Source of the DNA: Paralimibaculum aggregatum
Lineage (GTDB): Bacteria; Pseudomonadota; Alphaproteobacteria; Rhodobacterales; Rhodobacteraceae
DNA: 64,000 nucleotides
Direction of reading: 5' to 3'
Assembly: GCF_030270585.1 (NCBI RefSeq)
Contig: NZ_BSYI01000001.1
Location: forward strand, 62,001-126,000
Below the pieces are notes generated by a model. That model was given only the letters and a program-made list of their open reading frames with translations. It was not told where the DNA came from and searched no databases. Shown one piece after another: positions 32,397 to 46,854 of this stretch (the stretch's first letter is position 1; each line of letters opens with the position of its first letter). The position numbers and the translations under genes are program-made.

Positions 32397-33305
32397 ATGC
32401 AGGGCGGCGCGCGCGAGGACTGGGACGCCTTCCGCCTGCTGCTGGCGATCTCCCGCGGCCGCGCGCTGGCCAGGGTCGCGGCATCGCTCCGGGTCGATGC
32501 CAGCACCGTGCTGCGCCGGCTGGCCCGGGCCGAGGCCGCGCATGGCGCGCGGCTCGCCGAGCGCATCGGCGGCGAGCTCCGCCCCACCGGCGCCGGCGCG
32601 CGCCTCGTCGCCGCCGCCGAGCGCATGGAGCGCGAGGTGCAGGCCGCCCGCGCCGCCGTCACCGGCACCGACAGCGCGGTGGCCGGCCTCGTGCGCCTGA
32701 CCGCGGTGCCGATCCTTGCCAACCGGGTGCTGGTGCCGGCCCTGCCGCGGCTCTGCGCGGCGCATCCGGCGCTGGCCGTCGAGCTGCAGGCCGAGCCGCG
32801 CGATCTCAGCCTGCTCGGCCGCGAGACCGACATCGCGCTGCGCCTCGCCCGCCCGGCGCGGGAGATGGCCGCCCGGGCGCGGCGGGTCGGGCGGCTCGCC
32901 TATGGCGGCTTCGTCCGGCGCGGCGCCGAGGCGGCGGCCGGCGGCCCGCTGCCCTGGATCGGCTATGCGGCGGCGATGCAGGCGCTGCCGCAGAGCCGCT
33001 GGCTGGCCCGGCACTGCCCGCCCCCCGCGGTGCTGGTCTCCGATGCCGAGTCGATGCTCGCCGCCGCGCTGGCCGGGCTCGGCCGCGCGCTGCTGCCCGC
33101 CGCCATCGGCGCCGCCGAGCCGGCGCTCTGCCCGGTGCCGCTGCCGGCGCCGGCGCCCGAGCGCGAGCTCTGGCTGATCACCCATCCCGAGCTGGCGCCG
33201 CTGCCGCGGATCCGCGCCGCGGCGGCATGGATCGGCGAGACCGTCGCGGCGCTCGCCGCGCCGCAGGCCCCGCAGGCCGCGGCGTCGAGCCCGCCCGCGG
33301 GCTGA
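32397..33305 (+). CDS. LysR family transcriptional regulator
   Basis: A 302-residue LysR-type regulator: N-terminal winged HTH (FRLLLAISRGRALARVAASLRVDASTVLRRLARAE) with Ser-Thr in the recognition helix where many LysR proteins have Ser-Arg/His, and an effector-binding domain (VAGLVRLTAVPILANRVLVPALPRL). GGAGAGG precedes the ATG. It is divergent from the YciI gene, its likely target. Inducer unknown. Confidence 0.9.
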   Translation: MQGGAREDWDAFRLLLAISRGRALARVAASLRVDASTVLRRLARAEAAHGARLAERIGGELRPTGAGARLVAAAERMEREVQAARAAVTGTDSAVAGLVRLTAVPILANRVLVPALPRLCAAHPALAVELQAEPRDLSLLGRETDIALRLARPAREMAARARRVGRLAYGGFVRRGAEAAAGGPLPWIGYAAAMQALPQSRWLARHCPPPAVLVSDAESMLAAALAGLGRALLPAAIGAAEPALCPVPLPAPAPERELWLITHPELAPLPRIRAAAAWIGETVAALAAPQAPQAAASSPPAG

Positions 33306-33349
33306 CCGCGGCGGCAGCGCCGCTTTACGCCCCGGTCCCGGCAGTGTAG

Positions 33350-34684
<1,335 letters not shown>

Positions 34685-34828
34685 GGCGGCAGACGCGACG
34701 ATCTCCGTTCCCCGACCACGGGCCCGATGACGGCCCGCGGTCGCATGTTCGCGCATGCACACAATCTATGCGTGCAGACCGGTGGGTTTTCTGCTACCTA
34801 TGCGGCAATGGTGAACGGGGAGTGAATC

Positions 34829-35506
34829 ATGCAGCGGCGATTCGTTTCCGCGCTTGTCCTGGGAATTCTGGCCTGCGGCCCGGCCGAGGCCGCCGTGGTC
34901 AGCTTCGACTTCACGGGCGAGGTGCCGAACACCGCCGGCACGGTGGTGTTCTCGGCGCTGGCCGCCACGCCGCCGCCCAACATCGCCTTCCTCGACGCCA
35001 CCGCATCGACCGGCTTCGTCGGGCGTGACGCGCTCGGCATCGGCGCCGGCCCCGGCCTCGGCGACAATGGCGACAGCGATGCGATCGACGCCAACAGCGC
35101 CTTCGTGAACCTCGCCTTCGATCCGGGCGAGCTGATCGGCGGCGAGGCCACGCTGCTCTCGGTGGTGTTCGACGATGTCGAGGCGCAGGGCGGCGGCGAC
35201 CAGGTAGACATCTTCGTCGACAACCTGCAGATCGCCACCAATCTCGACCTCGCCAGCCTGCCGGCGGCATCCGGCGGCGGCGTGCTCTATACCTTCGCGG
35301 CCAACACCACCGGCCTCGAGGTGCGGTTCCAGGCCACCGACGGCAATGACGACTTCTTCATCCGGGGCTTCGAGGCGGATGTGCTGCTGCTGCCGCTGCC
35401 CGGCGCCGGGCTGATGCTCGCGGCCTCGCTGGCCGGGCTGGCGGGCCTCGGCATCGCCGGCCGGCGCCGCAAGGGGAGCGGGCAGCCGGGCAGCGCCGCC
35501 GCGTGA
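34829..35506 (+). CDS. VPLPA-CTERM sorting-domain protein
   Basis: A 225-residue exported protein: signal peptide (residues 1-21, ending PAEAA), a beta-rich, Asp/Gly/Asn-rich middle without Cys in the mature part, and a C-terminal tripartite signal LLPLPGAG then hydrophobic helix then RRRK, the VPLPA-CTERM form of the PEP-CTERM sorting tag recognised by exosortase/rhombosortase-like systems. No exosortase is in the window. GGGGAG precedes the ATG. Cargo function unknown; such proteins are often linked to exopolysaccharide or the cell surface. Confidence 0.85.
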   Translation: MQRRFVSALVLGILACGPAEAAVVSFDFTGEVPNTAGTVVFSALAATPPPNIAFLDATASTGFVGRDALGIGAGPGLGDNGDSDAIDANSAFVNLAFDPGELIGGEATLLSVVFDDVEAQGGGDQVDIFVDNLQIATNLDLASLPAASGGGVLYTFAANTTGLEVRFQATDGNDDFFIRGFEADVLLLPLPGAGLMLAASLAGLAGLGIAGRRRKGSGQPGSAAA

Positions 35507-36055
35507 CGCCGTGCCGGGCGGCGCCGCCGCCCGCGCGCTGCCGCCGCGGCAGGCTTCCCTTGCCGAAGACCCGACGGGCCGGCGCGACCATCCGACCGGC
35601 TGCGGCCCCGCGGATGGCGGCGGCCTGAACCGAGATCTCCCGATGCGGCGGCTTCCGGGCTCGCCGGGCACTGCCTGACCGTCATCGATGCCGGCGATTC
35701 GCCGGATGGCGGCAGGCTCCCTCACCGATACGCCCGATCCCCCGCTGACCGGCGGCGGCGATGCGGTTGCCGCAAGGACCGCCGCGGGGCACGGTGCCGC
35801 CTCCCGCAGCCCGCTGCGACCCTGCGGCCGGGAGGCGCGGGACCGTGGCGGCGCCCGCAAGGGGCGGGCTCCCGGGGCCGGTTCGGTGCCGCGGACAGCG
35901 CGCAGCGGGCCGCCAGCGGATGGCGACCGGCCCGTCCGGCGCTGTTGCGCGGCGGACTCACCGCTGCGCCCCGCCTCCGGATCGAGTCGAGAAACCCGGT
36001 GCAAGCCTCTCGTTTCCATGGCAGACTCGCAGCGACAGGAGATGAGGGGCAATCG
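35507..36055. other. 549-bp GC-rich non-coding region
   Basis: No gene recognised. It begins with a hairpin GGGCGGC/GCCGCCC (35516-35532) just after the VPLPA gene, possibly a terminator without a T-run. The right end should hold the ftsB promoter. Confidence 0.5.
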
Positions 36056-36367
36056 ATGCCGCAACAGGGGCTCAGCCGGATCGCCGGCCTGCTGATCTAC
36101 GGGATCGTCGCTGCCGGCTGCGGTGTCTTCGGCTGGTCCGGACTGAAGGGCGAACGGGGCCTTGCCGCGCTCGCCGCCGCCGAGGCCGAGGAGGTCCGCC
36201 TCACCGAGAAGCTTGCCGCGGTGGAGGCCGAACGCGTGGCGGCGGAGAACCGGGTGCGCCGGCTCGGCACCGACTATCTCGATCTCGACCTGCTCGACGA
36301 GCGCGCCCGCAGCGTGCTCGGCCTGGTGCGCCCGGACGAGGTGGTGATCCGCCCCGTCGCGCGCTGA
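36056..36367 (+). CDS. ftsB: Septum formation initiator FtsB/DivIC family
   Basis: A 103-residue single-span membrane protein: short cytoplasmic N-terminus, helix at about 8-28 (IAGLLIYGIVAAGCGVFGWSG), then a coiled coil (LAALAAAEAEEVRLTEKLAAVEAERVAAENRVRRL) and the conserved end DLLDERARSVLGLVRPDE. FtsB joins FtsL and FtsQ in the divisome and activates septal peptidoglycan synthesis. GAGGGG precedes the ATG. Confidence 0.9.
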   Translation: MPQQGLSRIAGLLIYGIVAAGCGVFGWSGLKGERGLAALAAAEAEEVRLTEKLAAVEAERVAAENRVRRLGTDYLDLDLLDERARSVLGLVRPDEVVIRPVAR

Positions 36368-36432
36368 GGCCGCGGCCCGCCGGCCTCCGGCACGCCCGCA
36401 GTCCCCCCACCCGCAGGACCCCCAACAGGAAA

Positions 36433-36465
36433 GGGCACGCGCCGGCATGAGCCCGGCACGCGCCC
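36433..36465. terminator. Bidirectional terminator-like hairpin
   Basis: GGGCACGCGCCGG and CCGGCACGCGCCC pair at 11 of 13 positions with a 7-base loop, between convergent ftsB and alaS, with AA on the left and TGCTT on the right. A probable shared terminator. Confidence 0.5.
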
Positions 36466-36503
36466 TGCTTCCGATGGGACGAGCCCCCAGGCCCGCAAGC
36501 CGG

Positions 36504-39164
<2,661 letters not shown>

Positions 39165-39271
39165 GTTCTGGCCCTGCGCTGTGCTGGTCGCGCACCTCTA
39201 GCGCGGCAGTCAACCGGCTGTCCACCGGTGCCGGCGCCGCGGGGGCCCGCGCAGGCCCCGGGAGACCGGTT

Positions 39272-39658
39272 TCAGCCGCCGAGCCGGGCCGCCAGCCGCT
39301 TCGGCGCGGTGAGCGCGAAGCTGCGCCGCACCAGCCGCGCGACCTCGTCCCAGTCCACCGCCGCGCCGTCGGGGGTCGCGTCGAGCCGCATGCCGATCCA
39401 GCCGCGATGGCCGACATAGGGCGGGCGGAAGAAGCGCGCGGGATCGGCGCCGACCAGCACCTCCTGCGCGCCCTCCGGCGCCTTCATCCAGACCGAGGGA
39501 TGCCCGTCGCCCGCCTTGAGCATGGCGAAGATCCTGTCGCGCACCCGGAAGGTCGGGGCGCCCCAGGCGGTCTTCTCGGTGGCCTCGGGCAGCGCGAGGC
39601 AGAGCGCGCGCAGCCGGGCCTCCGCCGCGCCCTCCGCGCCCTCCGCGGTCTCGGTCAC
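39272..39658 (-). CDS. MmcQ/YjbR family DNA-binding protein
   Basis: A 128-residue protein of the MmcQ/YjbR family: [29 protein letters not shown], then [18 protein letters not shown] and [20 protein letters not shown]. The fold is CyaY-like; DNA binding is proposed for the family but the role is uncertain. The GTG start at 39658 follows the recA stop by 4 bp, so it is probably co-transcribed with recA. Confidence 0.88.
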   Translation of the reverse strand: MTETAEGAEGAAEARLRALCLALPEATEKTAWGAPTFRVRDRIFAMLKAGDGHPSVWMKAPEGAQEVLVGADPARFFRPPYVGHRGWIGMRLDATPDGAAVDWDEVARLVRRSFALTAPKRLAARLGG

Positions 39659-39662
39659 GGGC

Positions 39663-40730
<1,068 letters not shown>

Positions 40731-41047
40731 CTCACGGTCTCCTTATTCCACATCGGCCGGCAGCGGGGCAATCGGGCCCGTGCATCGCCGCGGCCGGGCG
40801 CCTGCCCTGCCGGCGATGCGGGCGGGCCGGGCCGCCGTTGGCCACCTTTGGCCACCGCCTGCTACCGCCTGCCGCCGCCTGCCACCTCTGTGGTTCCCAT
40901 CTATGGTCCTGCCTCGTTCGCTCAACGTTCGCACATTGACTGAAACGAATACAGAACAAACTTGCATCAAACGCCGTCTTTTTCCAACATTGGGGACTGC
41001 AAGGGTGAAGGATTGGTTAACGCGCCGGCACCGCGGCTGCCGGGGCC
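40731..41047. other. recA-cckA intergenic region
   Basis: Holds the recA promoter and SOS boxes in an AT-richer stretch at about 40900-41010. No gene seen. Confidence 0.55.
40916..40930 (+). promoter_or_regulatory. SOS (LexA) box upstream of recA
   Basis: GTTC-GCTCAAC-GTTC, an exact match to the alphaproteobacterial LexA consensus GTTC-N7-GTTC. A degenerate second box (GTTC-N7-GTTT on the minus strand) lies at 40943-40957. Confidence 0.85.
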
Positions 41048-43324
41048 TCACTCCACCGGCATCTCGGCCAGCGCCTCCTTGACCTTGGCGGTCAGCTCGT
41101 TGAGCGAGAAGGGCTTGGGCAGGAAGTGGAAATCCGTCTCGGTGAGGTTCTTGCGGAAGCTCTCCTCGGCATAGCCGGAGACGAAGATCAGCCGCAGCCC
41201 CGGGCGCATCTGGCGCGCCTTGGCGGCGAAGGTCGGCCCGTCCATCCCCGGCATCACCACGTCGGAGACCAGCAGGTCCACCTGGAACTCCGGATCGGCG
41301 AGGATCTCCATCGCGTCCTCCGCCGTCGCCGCCTCCGCCACCTCGTAGCCGCGCAGCTTCAGCGCCCGCGCCGCGAAGGCCCGCACCGGATGCTCGTCCT
41401 CGACCAGCAGCACCGAGCCGCGCCCGGTGAGATCGCGCCGCGGCTGCTGCGCCTCGACCGGCTCCGGCGGCGCCGGGCGCTGCTCGCTGGCGCGCGGCAG
41501 CAGGATGCGGAAGCAGGCGCCGCCGCCCCCGGCATTCTCGGCGAAGATGTAGCCGCCCGACTGCTTGACGATGCCGTAGACGGTGGAGAGGCCGAGCCCG
41601 GTGCCCTCGCCCTTGGGCTTGGTGGTGAAGAAGGGGTCGAAGACCTTGTCGATCACCTCCGGGTCGATGCCCGGGCCGGTATCGGTGATTCGGATCTCCA
41701 CATAGTCCCCCGCCGGCTCGCGCTTGGCGCCCTCGCGCAGGTCGCGGGTGACGTTGCGCACCGAGATGGTGACGGTGCCAGTGCCCCGCATCGCGTCGCG
41801 CGCGTTCACCACGAGATTGAGCAGCACCTGCTCGAGCTGCTGGTGATCGGCGCGCACGAACCAGAGATCCGGCCCGATATCGAGCACCAGGCTGGTGGTC
41901 TCGCCGACCAGCCGGTTGAGCATGTAGTGGGTCTCGGAGACCACGTCCTGCACCGAGAGGATCTCGGGCTTCAGCGTCTGCTTGCGCGAGAAGGCGAGGA
42001 GCTGGCGCACCAGCGCGGCGGCGCGGTTGGCGTTCTGGGTGATCTGCATCAGGTCGGAATAGTCCGGGTGGCTGGCATCCTTGCGCAGCAGCAGCAGGTC
42101 GCAATGCCCGACGATGGCGGTGAGCACGTTGTTGAAGTCGTGCGCGACGCCGCCGGCCAGCTTGCCGACCGCCTCCATCTTCTGGCTCTGGGCGAACTGG
42201 TCCTCGAGCTGGCGCAGCTGCGAGGCATCGGTCAGCACCGCGATCAGGGTCTCGCGGGCATAGAGCGAGACCCGGGTGAGGGCGATCTGCAGGAAGGTGT
42301 CGGCCCCCTTGAGCTGGACCATCTGGCCGCGCCCGCGCCCGCCCGGCTGGGCCGCCAGCGCCGCCGCCTCGAGCGTCGCGCCGGGCTGGCCGAGCGGCAC
42401 GAAGAGATCGGTGAGATTGGCGCCGGGGCGGGCCCGGTCCGACAGGATCTCGCGGGCGCGGGAATTGCACCAGAGCAGCGTGCCGTCGGTCTCGAACTGC
42501 GCCAGCGCCACCGGCACCAGCTCGAGCACCCGGGTCGGGCCGGAGCGGGCATAGCCCTCGCGCGCCACGGGAAACAGGAAGAGCTCGCGCCCCGCCCCGC
42601 CCGCCTGCCCGTCTCCGGGCGCGGCGGCCGCCGGCACCGGGGCGGCCCATTCGGCCGGGTCCTGCGTGCCGCCGGTCTCGCCGAGGAAGGCGCGGTAGAT
42701 GCCTACATGCCCGTCGCGCCGGGTCAGCAGCACCCGGTCGCCCTCGGCGCGGGCGCTGCCGGGCAGCGCCGCCAGCACCGGCGCCGGATCGCGCCCGAAC
42801 TGCTGCGCGAAGGCGGTGTTGACGAGGGGCGATTCGCCCTCCCCGAACGCGACATGGGCGAAGGGTGCGTGCTGGTAGGGCGAGGCGACCAGCGCCGGCG
42901 CCGCCTCGGCCAGCGCCTCGGCGGTGAGCAGCGACCAGAGCAGGTGCCCGTCCTCCGCCGCCCAGACGCCGAGATAGCGCGGCTCGGCGCTGCCGCGCAG
43001 CGCCACCGGCAGCACCGCGAAGCCGAGCCGCCGGGCGCCCTGGCTGAGCCGGTAGATCGCCGCGGCGCCGCAGCGCTCGAGGCAGCCGCCGAGGGTGGCC
43101 TCGATCCCGGCGCGCATCGGGGCCAGCGCCTCGAAGGCCCGATTGGCGGCGATCGCCCGGCCTGAGAACCGCGTGAGCAGCGAAGGATGCGGCGCCTGCT
43201 CGAGCCGCGCGCGCAGCCGGTCCATCCGCCGGCGGTCGCGCACGTCGCCGACCGCGACGCCGGCGCTGATGCCGAGAAGCGCCGCCGAGGGGCCGGCCAG
43301 CAGGATCAGCTCGAATACATCCAT
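41048..43324 (-). CDS. cckA: Hybrid cell-cycle histidine kinase CckA
   Basis: A 758-residue hybrid kinase. N-terminal membrane segment (FELILLAGPSAALLGISAGVAVG), two PAS-like regions to about 370, HisKA with His395 in GGVAHDFNNVLTAIVGHCDLLLL, an ATPase domain (VVNARDAM; DTGPGID; GTGLGLSTVYGIVKQSGG), and a C-terminal receiver with Asp688 in SDVVMPGMDG. These are the hallmarks of CckA, which phosphorylates ChpT and thereby CtrA. In Rhodobacterales CckA controls motility and gene transfer agent release rather than an essential cell cycle. ATG at 43324; an earlier start (43417) is possible. Confidence 0.93.
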   Translation of the reverse strand: MDVFELILLAGPSAALLGISAGVAVGDVRDRRRMDRLRARLEQAPHPSLLTRFSGRAIAANRAFEALAPMRAGIEATLGGCLERCGAAAIYRLSQGARRLGFAVLPVALRGSAEPRYLGVWAAEDGHLLWSLLTAEALAEAAPALVASPYQHAPFAHVAFGEGESPLVNTAFAQQFGRDPAPVLAALPGSARAEGDRVLLTRRDGHVGIYRAFLGETGGTQDPAEWAAPVPAAAAPGDGQAGGAGRELFLFPVAREGYARSGPTRVLELVPVALAQFETDGTLLWCNSRAREILSDRARPGANLTDLFVPLGQPGATLEAAALAAQPGGRGRGQMVQLKGADTFLQIALTRVSLYARETLIAVLTDASQLRQLEDQFAQSQKMEAVGKLAGGVAHDFNNVLTAIVGHCDLLLLRKDASHPDYSDLMQITQNANRAAALVRQLLAFSRKQTLKPEILSVQDVVSETHYMLNRLVGETTSLVLDIGPDLWFVRADHQQLEQVLLNLVVNARDAMRGTGTVTISVRNVTRDLREGAKREPAGDYVEIRITDTGPGIDPEVIDKVFDPFFTTKPKGEGTGLGLSTVYGIVKQSGGYIFAENAGGGGACFRILLPRASEQRPAPPEPVEAQQPRRDLTGRGSVLLVEDEHPVRAFAARALKLRGYEVAEAATAEDAMEILADPEFQVDLLVSDVVMPGMDGPTFAAKARQMRPGLRLIFVSGYAEESFRKNLTETDFHFLPKPFSLNELTAKVKEALAEMPVE

Positions 43325-43744
43325 ACACCAGTCCGTTCCGGTTCGCCGGCGCCCGCCCCGACGGGCCTGCGGCGCGCCCGCTGCCGATGCGTCTCCGCCG
43401 GCTGCGCTCTCCGGCAAGGACGGGCCGGCAGGGCGGAGCTGTCAAGCGGAGAATGATCCGAACGCGCCTATCCGAGGGAACTGTACAAAACTGAATGAAG
43501 GGTTAACGATCGGGACCGCTCCGGCGCCTCCCGGAGCGCCCCCGGCGACGGCGACCTTCGCGGCAGCTCGGGGCTTGCATCCGGGCGGTGCCGGGCGTAT
43601 GTGTTGCGGCAAATCGCTAAGGGCGCGCCAGCCCGGCGCGGCCCGCGAAGGCCCGCTGGGCCATATGTTCTCCGAGACAGGAACGGGAGATCATGCGTGG
43701 CGCGGCCAAGGCGCGCCACCGTCCGTCCGAGGAGCATGTTGCCC
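43325..43744. other. cckA-rimP divergent intergenic region
   Basis: No gene. It carries both promoters: an AT-richer stretch near 43460-43510 with one GTTAAC, a CtrA half-site-like element, and the structured rimP leader on the right. Confidence 0.5.
43697..43719 (+). promoter_or_regulatory. Hairpin in the rimP leader
   Basis: Perfect 8-bp stem GTGGCGCG/CGCGCCAC with a 7-base loop, ending 25 bp before the rimP start and shortly before its Shine-Dalgarno. Possible control point of the rimP-nusA-infB operon. Confidence 0.35.
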
Positions 43745-44365
43745 ATGGCAGATCTTGTCGCGAAAGCGCCGTTCGACCGCCGGCTGGCCGAGATCGTCCG
43801 CCCGACCGTCGAGGGGATGGGCTTCGCGCTGGTACGCCTTCGCCTGATGGGCGGCAAGACCAAGACGCTGCAGGTGATGGCCGAGCGCCCGGACGGCCGC
43901 ATGGAGATCGAGGACTGTGCCGAGCTGTCGCGCGCCATTTCGGCGGTGCTCGACGTCGAGGACCCGATCACCGACGAGTACAACCTCGAGGTCTCGAGCC
44001 CCGGGATCGACCGGCCGCTCACCCGGCTGGAGGATTTCGCCCGCTGGGAGGGCTACGAGGCCAGGATCGAGACCGAGGAGGCCATCGAGGGCCGGCGCCG
44101 CTTCAAGGGGCTGCTGGCCGGCGTCGAGGGCACCGAGGTGCTGGTGGAGATCGACGAGGGCGTCGTCGGGCTGGAATTCGACTGGCTGGGCGATGCCAAG
44201 CTGATCCTGACCGACGAGCTGGTGGCCGAGAGCCTGAAGGCCTCCGAGGGCCGCGTGGACATCGACGAGAGCGCCTTCGACGCCATCGAGGAAGAGCCGG
44301 AGGAGACCGAGGCAGCGGATCAGGACCCCGCCGCGCCCGCCCTCAACGATTGGAAGGACGCCTGA
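43745..44365 (+). CDS. rimP: Ribosome maturation factor RimP
   Basis: A 206-residue 30S maturation protein. Seen: [54 protein letters not shown] and [14 protein letters not shown], all family marks, then a C-terminal SH3-like domain and an acidic tail. First gene of the operon; nusA starts 3 bp after its stop. ATG at 43745 with GGAG about 10 bases upstream. Confidence 0.95.
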   Translation: MADLVAKAPFDRRLAEIVRPTVEGMGFALVRLRLMGGKTKTLQVMAERPDGRMEIEDCAELSRAISAVLDVEDPITDEYNLEVSSPGIDRPLTRLEDFARWEGYEARIETEEAIEGRRRFKGLLAGVEGTEVLVEIDEGVVGLEFDWLGDAKLILTDELVAESLKASEGRVDIDESAFDAIEEEPEETEAADQDPAAPALNDWKDA

Positions 44366-44368
44366 GCC

Positions 44369-46030
44369 ATGGTCAGTGCCAACCGACTGGAGCTGTTGCA
44401 GATCGCCGATGCGGTCGCCCGCGAGAAGCTGATCGACCGCGAGCTGGTGCTCGAGGCGATGGAGGAGAGCCTCGGCAAGGCGGCGCGCTCGCGCTACGGC
44501 GCCGAATACGACATCCGCGCCTTCATCGACCGCAAGTCGGGCGAGGTGCACATGTCGCGCGCCATGGAGATCGTCGAGGAGGTGGAGAACCACTTCACCG
44601 AGATCGCGCTCGAGGAGGCCCGGCTGAAGAACCCCGAGGCGCAGATCGGCGATTTCATCACCGACCCGCTGCCGCCGATGGATTTCGGCCGCATCGCCGC
44701 ACAGACCGCCAAGCAGGTCATCGTGCAGAAGGTGCGCGAGGCCGAGCGCGAGCGCCAGTACGAGGAATTCAAGGACCGAATCGGCGAGATCATCAACGGC
44801 GTGGTCAAGCGGGTGGAATACGGCAACGTGGTGGTCGATCTCTCCCGCGCCGAGGCGATTCTCCGCCGCGACCAGCTGATCCCGCGCGAGAGCTACCGTG
44901 TCGGCGACCGCATCCGTGCCTATATCAGGGATGTGCGGCGCGAGGCGCGGGGGCCGCAGATCTTCCTGTCGCGCACCGCGCCGGAATTCATGGCGAAGCT
45001 GTTCCAGATGGAGGTCCCGGAGATCTACGACGGGGTCATCGAGATCAAGGCGGTGGCGCGCGACCCGGGCAGCCGGGCCAAGATCGGCGTGCTGAGCCAC
45101 GACAGCGGCATCGACCCGGTCGGCGCCTGCGTCGGCATGCGGGGCTCCCGCGTGCAGGCGGTGGTCAACGAGCTCCAGGGCGAGAAGATCGACATCATCC
45201 CCTGGGTCGACGATGCCGCCGCCTTCATCGTCTCGGCGCTGCAGCCGGCCGAGGTGGTCAAGGTGGTGATGGACGAGGATGCCCGCCGCATCGAGGTGGT
45301 GGTGCCGGACGAGCAGCTCTCCCAGGCGATCGGCCGGCGCGGGCAGAACGTGCGCCTCGCCAGCCAGCTCACCGGCTGGGACATCGACATCATGACGGAG
45401 GCCGAGGAATCGGAGCGCCGTCAGCAGGAGTTCAACGAGCGCAGCCAGATGTTCATGGAGACGCTCAACGTCGACGAGATGGTGGCGCAGCTGCTGGTCT
45501 CCGAGGGCTTCGCCTCGCTCGAGGAGGTCGCCTTCGTCGAGATCGACGAGCTGTCCTCGATCGACGGCTTCGACGAGGAGACCGCCGAGGAGCTGCAGGC
45601 CCGTGCCCGCGAGAGCCTCGAGGAGGTCAACCAGAAGGCCCTCGCCGAGGCCCGCGAGCTCGGCGCCGGCGACGACCTGATCGGCTTCGAGGGGCTGACC
45701 CCGCAGATGGTTCTGGCGCTCGCCAAGGACGGGATCACCTCGCTGGAGGAGTTCGCCACCTGCGCCGACTGGGAGCTGGCCGGCGGCTACACCACGATCG
45801 ACGGCAAGCGGGTGAAGGATGACGGGCTGCTCGAGCCCTTCGACATCGGCCTCGAGGAGGCGCAGTATCTGGTGATGAAGGCGCGGGTCGATCTCGGCAT
45901 GGTCGATCCCTCGGAGATCGTCACCGACGAGGATATCGAGGCCGCCGCCGCCGAGGCGGAGGCCGGCGAGACCGGCGAGGCCGCGGGCACATCCCCGTTC
46001 GCCGATGCGGAGACGTCCGCGCGGATCTGA
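44369..46030 (+). CDS. nusA: Transcription elongation/termination factor NusA
   Basis: A 553-residue RNA polymerase-binding factor. Order: N-terminal domain (ELLQIADAVAREKLIDRELV), S1 domain at about 140-200, KH1 and KH2 (GACVGMRGSRVQAVVNEL; QAIGRRGQNVRLASQLTGW), and two C-terminal helix-hairpin-helix repeats (LLVSEGFASLEEVAFVEIDEL and FEGLTPQMVLALAKDGI) with an acidic tail. Full length for alphaproteobacteria. Second gene of the operon. Confidence 0.96.
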   Translation: MVSANRLELLQIADAVAREKLIDRELVLEAMEESLGKAARSRYGAEYDIRAFIDRKSGEVHMSRAMEIVEEVENHFTEIALEEARLKNPEAQIGDFITDPLPPMDFGRIAAQTAKQVIVQKVREAERERQYEEFKDRIGEIINGVVKRVEYGNVVVDLSRAEAILRRDQLIPRESYRVGDRIRAYIRDVRREARGPQIFLSRTAPEFMAKLFQMEVPEIYDGVIEIKAVARDPGSRAKIGVLSHDSGIDPVGACVGMRGSRVQAVVNELQGEKIDIIPWVDDAAAFIVSALQPAEVVKVVMDEDARRIEVVVPDEQLSQAIGRRGQNVRLASQLTGWDIDIMTEAEESERRQQEFNERSQMFMETLNVDEMVAQLLVSEGFASLEEVAFVEIDELSSIDGFDEETAEELQARARESLEEVNQKALAEARELGAGDDLIGFEGLTPQMVLALAKDGITSLEEFATCADWELAGGYTTIDGKRVKDDGLLEPFDIGLEEAQYLVMKARVDLGMVDPSEIVTDEDIEAAAAEAEAGETGEAAGTSPFADAETSARI

Positions 46031-46101
46031 TCCGCGCGGGCAGCGGGGCGCGCGGCATGGCGCTCGGGCACGGAACCGGCATCGACGGAGACGGACAGGC
46101 G

Positions 46102-46854
46102 ATGAGCCGCGGCGGGCGCGCGAAGAACAGGGCTGACGGCCCGGAGCGGCGCTGCATCGTCACCGGCGAGAGCGGAACGCGCCGAGGGCTGATAAGGTTC
46201 GTGCGCGACCCGGAGAATCGGGTGGTGCCGGATCTGGCCGAGAAGCTGCCCGGACGCGGCGTGTGGTTGACCTCAGAGCGCGCCTTGGTGGAAAAGGCAG
46301 TCGCGAAGCGGCTGTTCGCCCGGGCCTTCCGGGGGCCGGCCGAGGTGACGCCGGATCTGGCAGACAGGCTCGAGAGCCTGCTCGCCGACCGGCTGGTGGC
46401 GCAGGTCGCGCTGGCGCGAAAGGCCGGCCAGGCGGTAACCGGGTTCGAGAAGACCCGGGAGAGGCTGCGGGCGGCGAACGCGCCGGGCGTGCTGCTCGAG
46501 GCGGCCGAGGGTGCCGCCGACGGGCGCGGGAAACTGCGCCGGCTGGCCAGGGGCTGGCCGGTGATCGGGCTGTTGTCGGCCCGGGAATTGGGTTTGGCTT
46601 TCGGGCGCGATTTTGCGATACATGCCGCTCTCGACGCGGGCGGGATCGCGGAACGGGCGCTTCGCGAGGCCGAGCGGCTGGCAGGTCTCCGGGGCGCCGG
46701 GCAATCGGGCGCCGACGGACCGATGGAGCAGGCCGGGCAAGGCCCCGGCACGGATTGCACGACCGATGGCGCGGAGGGCATTCGGCCCCGCGCGCCCGAA
46801 GATGACAGTGATGCAAGCGGGCCCGTTCCGGGCCCAGTACGGGATGGCGGATGA
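46102..46854 (+). CDS. YlxR (DUF448) RNA-binding protein fused to L7Ae-like domain
   Basis: A 250-residue protein. N-terminal YlxR/DUF448 domain ([37 protein letters not shown]) and an L7Ae/YlxQ-like domain ([19 protein letters not shown], with LLEAAEGA), followed by a low-complexity tail. This fusion at the nusA-infB junction is standard in alphaproteobacteria. The ATG at 46102 matches the family start; an ATG at 46057 has no ribosome binding site. Its stop overlaps infB by 4 bp. Confidence 0.92.
   Translation: MSRGGRAKNRADGPERRCIVTGESGTRRGLIRFVRDPENRVVPDLAEKLPGRGVWLTSERALVEKAVAKRLFARAFRGPAEVTPDLADRLESLLADRLVAQVALARKAGQAVTGFEKTRERLRAANAPGVLLEAAEGAADGRGKLRRLARGWPVIGLLSARELGLAFGRDFAIHAALDAGGIAERALREAERLAGLRGAGQSGADGPMEQAGQGPGTDCTTDGAEGIRPRAPEDDSDASGPVPGPVRDGG

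Noticed and set aside
43693-45822. Long second frame starting in the rimP leader
   Set aside because: It is a +1 shadow of rimP and nusA; both of those are certain.
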